From NCBI GenBank assembly GCA_036365455.1, contig JAWQUS010000017.1:8494001-8558000 (forward strand): 64,000 bases of DNA, in the 5' to 3' direction. The stretch comes from Macrosoma leucophasiata. Taxonomy: Eukaryota > Arthropoda > Insecta > Lepidoptera > Hedylidae. Positions 45,717-56,561 of the stretch are shown one piece after another (within the stretch, counting starts at the first letter, position 1; each line of letters begins with the position of its first letter). The translations under genes were made by a program, and so were the position numbers. The notes beneath the pieces were generated by a model. It did no database searches. It was not told the origin of the DNA and was given only the letters and a program-made list of their open reading frames with translations.

Positions 45717-46318
45717 TCTTCACGCCAGGTCACTAACGGGGTAGGCAGAGAGCGTCGAGCGCCAGATATCCCGGTTCTGACAAACCTCTCGTGCCTCGTC
45801 TACTTTCATCATTCTCTTCATACGTGCACGCCGATTCCTAAGACTTTTGATCCCACCATCAGACAGAACTCGACCTATTTGGTCATGGTAGGTCAGTCTC
45901 TGCAACCATCCACGTTCGCATTGTATATCTGTTTAGTCATTCGCTCATTCGACATTCTTTCTATATGCCCGAACCATCGGAGCATGCCTTTTTTTCATTT
46001 TTACACCGATACTATCACTCACACAAAGCCTCTTTCTTACATCTACATTACGAACGCGATCGGTGAGTGATACACCGCAGATCTTGCGCAATGATCTCAT
46101 CTCGACCGCGTTAACTTACTTTCATGCTCTTTCCTGCATACCCAGCTCTCGCTTCCATATAAAAGCGTTGGAGTAAGTACAGCATTATGTACGGCTTGTC
46201 GCGCCCGCTGGCTGAGATGTTTAGATTCTAGCAGCTTACCCAACGCTCCATTCACGCAATTCCCAGCAAGCACTCTTCTTTCTATGTCAGTGGTGTACCT
46301 ACCATCCTTGCTAAAAAG
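45717..46318 (-). pseudogene. Second RTE-like LINE 3' fragment with (ATAC)n tail
   Basis: Closely related to the copy at 12909-13272 and about 240 bp longer. The extra part reads, on the minus strand, RRVLAGNCVNGALGKLLESK, HLSQRARQAVHNAVLTPTLL and YGSESWVCRKEHE, a normal stretch of the reverse transcriptase C-terminus. A 16-17 bp deletion near 45895 relative to the first copy breaks the frame. It ends in GTAT repeats at 45694-45717, i.e. an (ATAC)n tail on the element strand, a typical RTE-style simple-repeat tail. Confidence 0.75.
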
Positions 46319-46774
46319 TAAGTACTTATGATAAAAATATATTTCAGCTGAACTATAGCATTATTCTTTCCAACACCTGCAACAATATGTCTCAGCCATA
46401 AAACAAGATAAATATGTAGGTTATTATCATATTATTATGTTACTGTCCTATGTAACAAATTATAACATTCCATAACATGTGAACGTTTCTTATATTATAC
46501 TTACCTAAAATAACATTGCCGGTTTGGCGCTCCTAGTGTGGAAGCGCCATACGAAAACCGATAACATTTTATAACTAGTTATACAACGTTTCCGTTTGTT
46601 AGAAGGGGAAAGCGGAGCACAGCGCGGGAGGGAGGAGACGCGAACGACGTGGTAGTAATGTTACCATGTTAGCAATATTACCTCACATGTTGTCAAAATT
46701 TTAACACAGAGATAAAAAAATTAAGTCCATGTTCAACGTTGATAATAATATGTAACCGCCGCGCTCTTTACTTG

Positions 46775-46945
46775 GATTTGTCGTTCACGTCGATAGTAAG
46801 TAGGTACTACAGCTAATAAAGATTTCCATTATAACTAAAGTACCTACTCATTGTAAATGCGTTGCCACTCCTGCGGACTAAATTTTTTTGCCACTGCTAA
46901 ATTACGTGGCCTTAGATACATTACCATTTAAAGCGGAATGATAAA
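46775..46945 (-). mobile_element. LINE-tailed SINE-like repeat, strongly diverged
   Basis: AATGCGTTGCCACTCCTGCG, ACGTGGCCTTAGATACATTACC; the rest is eroded. Confidence 0.45.
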
Positions 46946-47652
46946 TTGCTGCACTTTATTATTTAATAGGCAGTATAAACATAGTATCGGTATGTGTATG
47001 TGTGTGTAATACCTAGAACCTACGTTCTCGAGGTCCTTCTTGAGTTATCTTGTAAACTACATTAGGTATCTTGTAAATTAAAATTAATCATCGTTTGTCT
47101 AGCGTATTTTCAGAAGAATTACCACAGTAACAATTAGCTTTTAAGATTTGTACCAATGAATGGTAAAGCGGTATTTTATCTTGTTAGTTGTTTCAATTGC
47201 AACAATACCAAACTCCTACTAAGAGTAGCCTTGAATATTTAAAATGTTTTAAAATGAAGATCTCCTGGGACTAGTCAAGTCAGGACACATTTGCTTAACC
47301 TACCTTTGGGTCCATAATTATGATGGCAATCATTTATATACCACCCATTTGGAGATAAATCAGGAGCACTTAGCTCAAACAATTACTGAAAACAGTAGAA
47401 AGATAATGTAATTATCTAACGAGCTCTCCCACGGACGCTCTACCACCAAGTAAAATTATAAACTTCTCAGTTATATATGTTAAAAATAAATACTACCTAA
47501 TTTAGGTAAAACTGTAATCAATTCAGGGACAAATAAAAACATAGTTGTCAACACTACCACACCAACATTTTAATATTAACATTTCGCATCGTCCGTCAGT
47601 ACCTACAGTTCACTTAGTTGATCACGCGCAATATAAAATACCTACACGTACA

Positions 47653-47967
47653 ATGACAGAATATAAGTGGTCCACCGAGGATATTTACAAAATGATTGAC
47701 ATGTTTAAAGAAAGGGAATTTTTGTGGAACACCAGCTTAGATGCTTATAGAGATCGCGACAAAAAACAGGAGGGATGGTGCCAAATAGCACATTATTTTA
47801 ACATGGATAGACACACAATCGAAAGAAAAATGAGGAGCCTTGTAGGACAATTTCAAAGAGAATTACGGAGACCTAAGGGTTTAGAAAACACAAAATGGTT
47901 TGCATTTAAGAAGTTACTTTTTTTGAAAGACCGTAAAGCTTCAGGACTTGATGAGACTCCCGAGACG
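47653..47967 (+). CDS. MADF (Myb/SANT-like) domain protein, exon 1
   Basis: Encodes 105 residues starting at an ATG in good context (acaATGac) with MTEYKWSTEDIYKMIDMFKE. It carries a MADF-type DNA-binding domain: an acidic/aromatic first helix, ...REFLWNTSLDAYRDRDKK, ...WCQIAHYF, ...ERKMRSLVGQFQRELRR and the closing KWFAFKKLLFLKDR. MADF proteins are Myb/SANT-related; in insects they occur both as transcription factors and as accessory proteins of PIF/Harbinger transposons. The frame runs 5' to 47545 without an ATG and, unspliced, would stop at 47985. A donor ACG|gtgagt at 47968 matches an in-phase acceptor at 49639. Host gene or domesticated/decayed transposon gene cannot be separated from sequence alone. 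Confidence 0.8.
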
Positions 47968-48337
47968 GTGAGTTTACAGCAATAAGTCTTATCTTCTGAT
48001 ACTGCAGCAATGTTATTGTTATATTTTGTTTGAGTTCGCGAAATGTTGCAAACTTTTTATGTGTTAAAATTTGCTTAAAATGCTAGCTATTGTTAGCATT
48101 GTTGTTAGCTAAATGCGCTCCCGAAAAGTAAATGGACCATGATAACATAATGTAACATTTGTTTTAATGTGATAGAATGTTATTCATACAAAAATACAAG
48201 GCTATTGGGAAGGTTTCAACATTATGTAACACAATGAAACATTTTGAAACCATTCGTTTGGATTTTTTGGTGTAATGTGGCTGAAATAATATTACACGAT
48301 AGTAAAAAAATATATATTGTTTATATTTCAACTACCT

Positions 48338-48587
48338 GACCCGGCAAACTTCGTATTGCCTCACAATGAAATAATGTGTCAAAGGTTTGATATATACGAA
48401 CTATTTGTATGGGAAAATAAAATTGTGTTTTTTTACTATTCCTCTTCAATTTCTTCATATTTTCTTAGCTTCTAAGCTTCCCTTCCAAAAATCATTCAAA
48501 ACCAAAATTAGCTAAATCGGTCCAGCCGTTCTCGAGTTTTAGCGAGACTAACGAACAGCAATAGATTTTTAAATATATATAGAATTG
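48338..48587. repeat. Interspersed repeat CCCGGCAAACTTCGTATTGCC ... TTTTAAATATATATAG
   Basis: AAATCGGTCCAGCCGTTCTC, GAGTTTTAGCGAGACTAACG and ACAGCAATAGATTTTTAAAT are a 3' signature I have seen in many insect repeats. It lies in the MADF intron. Class not assigned. Confidence 0.5.
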
Positions 48588-48645
48588 CTTTGTAATATTT
48601 TTACAAACGTTAGGTATACATATAAGTAAGTTTAAGTACTTCATT

Positions 48646-48725
48646 TTTAGGGTTCCGTAGTAAACAAAGAACCCTTATAGTTTCGCCATGTCCGTCTGTC
48701 TGTCTGTATGTCTGTCTGTCCGTCC
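48646..48725. repeat. GGGTTCCGTA repeat, 5' fragment
   Basis: TTTTTAGGGTTCCGTAGTAA to CTGTCTGTCCGTCCGC, in the MADF gene intron. The following 48726-48905 is not shared with the other copies. Confidence 0.65.
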
Positions 48726-49400
48726 GCGGTTTTTTAACATAATTCAACTGCTGTTATTCATGTTATTGTTATGTGAACTGGCGCATGGCGTTGACTTCCT
48801 ACATGATGTTGTGGTAGCTTCCTCAACCTGGATATCGAACCCGCTTGCAGTTCAGTCATGGTCGGATGGTCAGTGGTACTGCTATCGGGTTCCATACCCA
48901 GACTGAGGTTGATCATTTCAGAAGATTCCCAATATGACGTTGGAGTTTGGTAACGTGCCAGATGAAATGCAATGGGTGTAGGTACATCTGCTTACCCCAT
49001 CGGGAAATTAAGGCATAAAGTCACGTATTTAAGCCTAAAGCTTTAAGTAAAATATACCCAGGAGTGATTGTTGACCATATATAGGACCAATCTATGCTAG
49101 CATGCGCTGATTAGATCTATAACTAAACCCTGTAGCTGCCTGTAGTATTCCTTCTATGCACCAAGAGCCACGTCGCGACGAGGCACGGGATCATTTGTGT
49201 TTTTGACATCATTGGTGCGAAAACAGGCCACCTCTCGATCCCTTTCGGTTACTTCCTTTTACATCATTACACCGTATAGTACCTACAATATTAGTCTGCC
49301 TTAATGGGCTCTAGGTACCATCTTTGTGCATATAAGGAATAAATAAATTGGTAAATAAGTAGATACATATAATTATTACATTTACATTACTTAATATATA

Positions 49401-49592
49401 GGTCCTAATAAATTAGGAATTATGGGAATTTTACAGCCTTTTTCTGATGCTATTAAATTATTTACTAAAGAATCAGTTTATCCTAATTTTTCTAATTATC
49501 TAGTTTATTATTTTTCTTTTTCCTATTGTAAGATTTATTTTATCTTTAATAATTTGAATATTAATTCCATATTATTTTAATTTTATAGCAGG
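49401..49592 (+). pseudogene. nad1: Nuclear mitochondrial insert: nad1 (NADH dehydrogenase subunit 1) fragment
   Basis: Read with the invertebrate mitochondrial code, 49401-49510 gives [20 protein letters not shown] followed by [18 protein letters not shown], the conserved loop and helix of ND1. After 4 extra T residues (one codon plus a +1 frameshift) near 49515-49522 it continues [21 protein letters not shown], needing TGA as Trp, ATA as Met and AGA as Ser. Mitochondrial codon meaning, extreme AT content and the frameshift show a non-functional mitochondrial fragment in nuclear DNA. It covers about 62 ND1 codons. The [14 protein letters not shown] stretch differs from the lepidopteran ND1 I remember, so age or foreign origin is open. 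It lies in the intron of the MADF gene. Confidence 0.85.
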
Positions 49593-49639
49593 TCCCTATT
49601 CTAGCAGCCGTTTGTTGAAGTCTATTTTATTTATTACAG

Positions 49640-50074
49640 GAACAACACAATGAGGATATTGAAAAACAAATCAAAACTTGCGATGTGGATAAGAAAACGA
49701 TACAGACGCCCGAATCATCGATTGAGCTTCTTCCCGACAATATTTGCCGAAAGAATCCAAGACTAGAACTAGAAATTCAGAATAAAGCCACAGGAACGTC
49801 AGAAATTGACAAAAATATCGTTAACGTACGACAAACAAGAGATCATTGCGATGTCTTTGGCGAATTCGTAGCAATGAAACTAAAAGAACTTAATAACTCT
49901 TATGCTAGAAATACAGCTCAGTATCTTATTAACAATATTTTGTATAACGCATCTATTGGAGAATATGACTGGCCATCAAATGTACATCCAAACGAAACGT
50001 TAGCTAATATAAGGATTAATGATGTTAACAGAATGAAGCATGAATTAAATGATGATACAAATGTCCAACAATAG
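49640..50074 (+). CDS. MADF domain protein, exon 2 (BESS-like C-terminus)
   Basis: Begins after ttatttattacag in phase 0 with EQHNEDIEKQIK, matching the phase-0 donor of exon 1, and runs 144 codons to TAG at 50074. The middle is hydrophilic linker. The segment HCDVFGEFVAMKLKELN...AQYLINNILYNASIGEYD is an amphipathic, BESS-like dimerisation helix of the kind that ends many insect MADF proteins. The joined product is about 249 residues. An ATTAAA signal lies near 50270. The intron (47968-49639, 1,672 bp) contains three repeat fragments and a mitochondrial insert. Confidence 0.78.
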   Translation, partial: EQHNEDIEKQIKTCDVDKKTIQTPESSIELLPDNICRKNPRLELEIQNKATGTSEIDKNIVNVRQTRDHCDVFGEFVAMKLKELNNSYARNTAQYLINNILYNASIGEYDWPSNVHPNETLANIRINDVNRMKHELNDDTNVQQ

Positions 50075-52168
50075 TTTCAGTGTACCTGAAGTGGTTGAAA
50101 ATTGTCAATTATAAAAGGGCATAGTGACTATTACGCATTGTCTGCAATGCTGAAAAAGCAGTTTTGTCGCTAGTACCGTCTCATATGTGAAAAAGAGCAA
50201 GCCAATTGATGCAACACTGGACTGTTCATGGCATAAAGCCACTCCGGCTATACTGAACATTATTTTCTGTAATTAAAGATACGATCAGATATAAGACCAA
50301 TATAACCGATAGGTACTTATTTATTGCATCAAGCGTAGTCATTTTATCAGTCACAATGATACTGTTTTTGAAAATAAGGCAATGGAGGAAAAATGAGCGA
50401 AACTAAAACTTTGATAATCTAAAATTGATTATTTTTTATTACATTTATGAAAACTTGACTTAGGTACTCGTTTTATTCCTAAAAAGCCTCAAAAACTAGC
50501 AGTTACCGAAAATAATTACAAAACATAACGGCATGTAAAAAAATCATTTGTGATTGCTGCGAGAGCGTAAAATCCCTAGTCCATCACTCGCCAGCTACCC
50601 TATAATTTACAATGGTAAAATGGCGCCATCAATAACGCGAGAATGTCGCACCTGCATCCAAAATCATCACCTTAAAAATCGAAAATTCATAATTATACTG
50701 CAAGCACACCTCGTGATAAATGTTCTTATACGAAAAAAAAACCATTTACTTCGGGGCGAAAACAAATATTAGTATTGGCATGCGGTCGTTCACACGCAGT
50801 AATCACGCAACGCCACGAGGCGTCGCCGATAGTGTAAAGATTGCCGCCAAATTTCTTACGAACCTTTATTTTACGCAACTTATAATTTTCCCGCGCCGAG
50901 CCGAGCTCGGTTAGGAACAGCAAAAAACTAACGCGCCATTATTATAGCCTGGACGCAAGTTTGTAACATCAGACGATTTTATGCAAATAAGCAATAAAGG
51001 TAGGGTCTCAAATAATACGATACATTATATTGTCGTAGATTTATATTAAGATGCGATCTACAAAATAATTATTTTAACTTAAAATATAATATTATAAATA
51101 AACAGATTATTGTTTTACGACACAGCTTAGACACTGTTTATTAGCATCCATCCAACAATATTAAATGAGTGTATCTGTGTGAATTTAAGTGTAGCTAAAT
51201 TCAAACCGGCAATTTTGTACAACAGTGAATTTTGATGTTAATGAACGAAATTCTAAGAGATTCTAGAAATAGATAAAATTAAATCTAAGAAATGATCTAG
51301 AAGCATCCTTTATCAAAATGAGCAATCCTTTATTTATTGACATTCATGAGATACGATTCCCAATTCCAAAGACTCAATAAATTTAACTTCCACAAATTAG
51401 TTTGTAAAACCATTGTTGAGGAGACTTCTAATTCAAATCTACTACATATTATTAATAATATTTTATTATATTAATCAGAATCATTTGCTGGACCGTACCG
51501 CTCTTATTAATAATTATATAAAATCTTATTAATGCTTTCGTTCGAACAAATAAGTTTTTCTGAGCAAATTTTAATTAGTCGAAGTAACGCTCAAGGCTGC
51601 CGTGAGCTATACATCTCTTGCCAACTAACAAGTAGCAGTATGTTGACAATGAAACACTGTCACATGCGTGCATCATGATCGCCATCAAAATTAAATCAAT
51701 CCAGATCAAAATGACGAATAAGAACGATTGCGGTTCAATTTTTTTTCCATATTTCATATCCATGATTGATATTAAACGAATGAAATGAACAAGACTAAAT
51801 GCACACTATGTGCGATCATTTGTTTGCCCGAAATTAAGCAAAGGCGTCGGAGAACTAATAGGTTGTATTTTGTGTTGCAATGTTTTAAAAAAGACGTTTT
51901 GAAAGAAAATACAGGATTATCGAGTACGATCTGTCAAATGCTCGGTTACTTAGTGACTTTCTGTACACGGTAATTTTAGCACATCATTTGAGTTATGCGA
52001 CTCAATTCTAAATCGATTTGGCGGACAAAAATATGCCACGAGAATTATTCCTTGCATGCCTTGAAGGCATAAATTCTAATCTCAGTCACAAGAACCTTTG
52101 GCTTTCATTTATGTAAGTAGCTTGACCATATTTGTTTGTCTACTGAAGGTGCAGTAACAACACTCTTA
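50075..52168. other. Downstream of the MADF gene; GC islet at 50770-50920
   Basis: Mostly AT-rich. 50770-50920 (CGCAACGCCACGAGGCGTCG, CCCGCGCCGAGCCGAGCTCG) is a small GC-rich islet of unknown meaning. No gene recognised. Confidence 0.4.
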
Positions 52169-52316
52169 CCCCCTTATTCATAAACGTTTTAATTAGATAC
52201 GTTTTAGCTATAGAATGCTTTGTCTTTGTCAGTTGCATTGTCAAATGTGCAGGATAGAAAAAGACAAAGGAGAGATTAGCAACACTTTAGCTAAAATACG
52301 TTTATGAATAAGGGTG
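52169..52316. mobile_element. Intact TTATTCATAAACG-family MITE (empty-site reference)
   Basis: Left end CCCCCTTATTCATAAACGTT and inverted right end TAACACCCTTATTCATAAACG form the TIR. The interior TTTTAGCTATAGAATGCTTTG... is colinear with the split copy at 14758-15625 and proves that copy's insertion point. Confidence 0.8.
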
Positions 52317-52379
52317 TTACTCTATAACAAACATAGCCCAGGCATTGAATTATTTCATCAGTGCTTTTTCTCTATTTTA

Positions 52380-52630
52380 TTTTAAACTGCACCCTCAACC
52401 ACACCGCGGAAACTCCGCCAAAATTCCATACAAACGCTAAATTTGGTCTCTATTACACAGACATCAATCAGTGACGTGTATTTACACGTGCTCCTGTGTG
52501 CGTAGCACGTAGAGAATATCCAACGTCGCCCATAAGACGGGAGGAGGTTGGGTGAGGCGGGGAAATCGGGCGGGACGTCGAAGTGTCCATTCCATACGTA
52601 GTATTGTTCCATATTCTCTGACTCAACTGA
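52380..52630. other. GC-richer unassigned block
   Basis: GCACCCTCAACCACACCGCG, GACGTGTATTTACACGTGCT and GACGGGAGGAGGTTGGGTGA are distinct from the AT-rich flanks. Minus-strand frames of 85-90 codons show no motif. Probably transposon-derived. Confidence 0.3.
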
Positions 52631-52924
52631 CAAAAACACAAAGTTGACGTTAATAAACTCAGCAAACGACTTGACATCACAAAAAAATATAACATGGACA
52701 TTGACAAAGTGCTCAAATATTTGATCTTAATTATAAACAAAATAACAAGGCAATATATATCTTCATACTATCGGATAACAAATCATCACATACGTATGAA
52801 TACTGATTGATGAACTCAAAGTAAAATAAAAAAAATATATATAGGTATAAAAAAATATATCTATAATGGAATGCTAAATCTAAAGTAACTTAATCCTAGG
52901 GGCTACATTAATTTTTCATTTCGT

Positions 52925-53060
52925 TTTTTTTTCAATATAATGATAGTGGCCAATAAGCATGGAGTTTACATTGATGTTAAGTGATGACTGTAGCCTAAAG
53001 ACACACAAAGACCAGAGATCAAAATGCGGATACGTTGCCACTCCTGTGACTTTAGTTATT
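52925..53060 (-). mobile_element. LINE-tailed SINE-like repeat, tail half
   Basis: TTACATTGATGTTAAGTGAT, GACTGTAGCCTAAAGACACA and TACGTTGCCACTCCTGTGAC. Confidence 0.6.
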
Positions 53061-53091
53061 TAATAAATCAAAATAAAAAACTGGATTGTAC

Positions 53092-53205
53092 TATCAGGGA
53101 ATTATTCACTAGACCCCAAGGGCACTTTATGCGGTGGTAATAAAAGCTATATTAGATTGATTTCGCATACCTAAGCGAACAGTTACCCGACTGTAAGTAC
53201 ATTCC
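53092..53205. mobile_element. TCAGGGAACT element, diverged copy
   Basis: ACTATCAGGGAATTATTCAC, GGTGGTAATAAAAGCTATAT and AACAGTTACCCGACTG follow the order of the 54205-54335 copy; its palindrome is not preserved. Confidence 0.5.
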
Positions 53206-53754
53206 GTGGAAAAAGTTTCATAATTTTTTCGCTTCGTTCAACTTTACACATTTACATTCACAATGTCTTTAAGATGGATGGAATATTTAATCCTTAATCT
53301 ATCGCACTGGAGACTTATTCTGGTAAATAATGGTCGTTAAATGGATTCACAGTTTTGCTCTAACAATGTGCGTTACATTAGTTACAGTACCTACGCGTAA
53401 AACTTAAATGGATCCGTGACGTTAGTTTCAAGTCTCTACGAGCAAGGCTAATTTGTAGTGTAAAAGAGTAGTATCGTGTAGAGGCATGTGGCAATAATTC
53501 GTTTTCATCAGGCCAACGTTGAAATTCGCTTTTTTTCTCGTCTCTGTGGTCTTCGCGAGTTAAGTATAAGACTGGCACAAAGTTTACGCAGACGATTTCA
53601 CTCAGTGGCATTTAAGTTTTGTGCGTATTGTAAAGTAAGACAACGAATCGATTCAATTGCGATTCAATTACGATTTTGTTACGATAATTAACTCCTGGAC
53701 CCGAACAGACTGGCGAACATCTGAATCATCTTGTTAAAATAATACGCGTTTAAT

Positions 53755-53950
53755 TTATTCATAAATGTTCATTCATTTTAGCAAAGTATAATAAGGTTTT
53801 GTTTTTGTCGATAGCAAATAATCACTGTATATACGAGCAAGAACCTATTGATGATTTGTAATCGTATATTATATTCCATCAATCGCGTGAGATAGAAATT
53901 GACAAAAGAGAGATAGGCAACACTTTAGCTTAAATACATTTATGAATAAG
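53755..53950. mobile_element. Diverged TTATTCATAAAcG-family MITE
   Basis: Right part GACAAAAGAGAGATAGGCAA and CACTTTAGCTTAAATACATTTATGAATAAG matches the intact copy at 52169-52316; the left part begins TTTATTCATAAATGTTC. The interior is diverged. Confidence 0.55.
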
Positions 53951-54204
53951 ACACCCTGGGTTAGGTTAGCTTAGCAAGAATCACAGCTCCATCCTATCTC
54001 TCTGCACCCTGCGTGTTGTGTTGTACACACCAATCAGACAGTTTTAAGCCCCATACATCGTTTTCCAGGGTTTCAAATACCTACACTCGCAACAGAGATA
54101 GCCGGCACAAAACAAAATTATGTATGGTGAAAATTGCAGGCATAATAACTACTTATCGATCAATGTTATCTGCGGTAGTCTTTTATGACCAACTAAAAAC
54201 GCAC

Positions 54205-54335
54205 TATCAGGGAACTAGCCGCTTGATCACACGGAGTGCCCGTGTGATCAAGCGGCTAGTTCCCTGAGAGTACATGCGATGGTAATAAAAGTTATATTTG
54301 ATTGATTTTGGATAAGCGGAGAGTTCCCTGACTAT
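54205..54335. mobile_element. TCAGGGAACT element with a 27-bp perfect palindrome
   Basis: CAGGGAACTAGCCGCTTGAT... (54208-54234) is perfectly inverted at 54240-54266 with a 5-nt loop. The element continues with GGTAATAAAAGTTATATTTG and GGATAAGCGGAGAGTTCCCTGA, so its two outer ends TCAGGGAACT/AGTTCCCTGA are also inverted. Related partial copies occur at 53092-53205 and 63118-63212. Confidence 0.75.
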
Positions 54336-55448
54336 TTCTTATAGAGTAGATCTTCAATTTAATATGAAAAGAACAACAGTGGACGTGAATTCATAATGAA
54401 AATTAATCCTAAATATCAAAATTTCAATCAAATAGTAAAATAAAACATTTGTGACATTCATTGAAATAAGATTTTTTTTATATAATTAATATTGTAGTTA
54501 CTTTTATTGCAATACTTTCACTCAACATTTCACTACGTAATTAATGCATATAGTTTTAAAATAAAAGGAACAATAAGCAGCTTGGCTGCTGTGCAGCTGT
54601 GGTGCAATAAATTAAAGTCCATTTGTACAATTAGCTAGAATATTGTATTTTGAAATTATAATACTTAAAATTTGTTTGGCATTAACGTTGTCTTTGTTGC
54701 AATACAAATTTAATAACAGCCATTAAAGTATAATACATTGAGTCTAATGATAATAATATTTATAGAATAAAATTAAGATGCCATATCTTCCAAACCCTGA
54801 CCTTTTAAAAGTATCAAATATATTAATATAAATATATTAAAGATGTTAGTTATTTTTGTGTCACTGTTTTCTAGTTGCCAATTAAAAAAATAAGACCCAG
54901 AGGGCTTGGCAAAACTGTCTTTATAATCAACATTATGAATATCGTTATCTACAGAGACATGTGATTAAAAAATCAATTCGACCAAGCTCACGTTATAAAA
55001 CAAAAAGCGATAGCTATTCTTATAATTAGGTGTTCAAAATATAGTCGATTTATATCTAAATACAAGCGACACCGAATATTATCAGTGGTTGGTACACAAT
55101 TATGAATCACAAAACTAATACATGTAACCTATATTTTTCAATTTCGTGCTTATTTATACTGTATCTAGAGAACTACTTTGAAGCTCATTTTGATTCATTT
55201 GATGTGAAAGTGAAATAATTTAAAAAACATAATTTGAAAAAATAATTTTAATTCATCTCAGCCACTGAAAACAGATATAGAGTACTTACAGTAAATTTTG
55301 AATTCTATGAGATAAGAAATTCTTAAAATTGACTTATTGAAAATCATATCAATGCATACCTCTGTGGTTTTTTAGATGCACTGTTATTATTTGCCAAGTG
55401 TATGTTCTTTCTATTTTATAAACAAAATAAAAAAAAACCTAATACCTA
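54336..55448. other. No gene recognised
   Basis: Very AT-rich; only short frames. Confidence 0.5.
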
Positions 55449-55585
55449 CAGTATCCAACAATAAATATTGCACATCGAGCCAACGAATCCATAGGTAAGG
55501 TGCGAAAGAGATAACGCTCTACAGACCCGAAATAAGCCGAAGTCTCTTCCTAAGGTCGATGTGTAACATTCCTTGTAGGATACTG
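55449..55585. mobile_element. Hairpin MITE, copy 4 (137-bp internal deletion form)
   Basis: CAGTATCCAACAATAAATAT at the left, inverted CAGTATCCTACAAGGAATGT at the right, TA on both sides. About half of the interior is missing compared with the ~260-bp copies, but one hairpin arm (AGATAACGCTCTACAGACCC) remains. Confidence 0.85.
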
Positions 55586-56231
55586 TACTACATTTTACGT
55601 TTTGACACATATTATAGCACTTATGACTATGCACATTAACTGGTAAGATAATATTTTAATCACAGTCAGTTCTTTATTAGCTTCGATCAGTTTTATAATT
55701 CATATGCATCAAATATAGTTTTTCGTTTAAAATTCATACATACAATATGAATCTTGTTAGCAAATTTTTAATAATTATATATTTTACTCTGTGTGAAACA
55801 TGTCGCAACTCTTCAAGCAAGTATTGTGGATAATTTTACATATTAGCTGTAGTAGAAAAATAGGACAGCAAAAGTAGCACAACTATGACAAGACGTCGAC
55901 TCGCCATCTTTATTACAACTATATTTGGAGATGAAGCTCCTCAAATCAATGAGTTACATTGATTACAAGTATAATAATATGAAGGAGAAAGAAAATTATT
56001 ATTTATCTTTGGCCGTGGACTGCGCTTAAACAAGCAATAAAAGCACCATTAAGAAAATATATTCAAAATTTAGAAGACAAGTCACTTATATATTTTTTTT
56101 CTGTATTATCGAAGAGGATCAATTCTAATAATAAAAATATTCAAAATATTCTGTAATCAAATATGCAAATTATGATATTCTCCTTATCTACTCTTAGTCT
56201 AAATTAGTTTTTTATATATCTGAGCTTTTTT

Positions 56232-56370
56232 ATGTAGTAACCACATGGATGTTAAATAATGACTATAGCCTATAGACATCTACACAAAAACCAGAGGTCA
56301 AAATGCAAATGCGTTACCATCCCTGAGACCTAAGTCGTTATGTCTCTGTGATAGTTATTACGGGCCATAC
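56232..56370 (-). mobile_element. LINE-tailed SINE-like repeat, tail half
   Basis: AACCACATGGATGTTAAATA, TATAGCCTATAGACATCTAC, TGCGTTACCATCCCTGAGAC and TACGGGCCATAC, ending against a coding-like fragment. Confidence 0.6.
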
Positions 56371-56561
56371 TTAAATATATATTCATAGGCCATTAAGAGT
56401 TTGAAATAGTCAATTTCATTGATCAAACGGGCATCCGGCCATCGGAAGATGAAGTCATCGATTCCTCGAGACACCGGGTGGTGGTCCGAATAATTGAGAT
56501 CACAATCAGATTTCCCTTTCCAAGTTTTTAAACCCGTACGATAGTTTACTACTGAGTGAAG
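56358..56561 (-). other. Coding-like open segment next to a SINE, function unknown
   Basis: Open for 67 codons without an initiating ATG: LHSVVNYRTGLKTWKGKSDC, DLNYSDHHPVSRGIDDFIFR, WPDARLINEIDYFKLLMAYE, YIFK, then a few codons of SINE before TAA. The composition is protein-like with no low-complexity stretch. It could be a truncated transposon or gene fragment cut by the SINE at 56232-56370. No family recognised. Confidence 0.3.
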
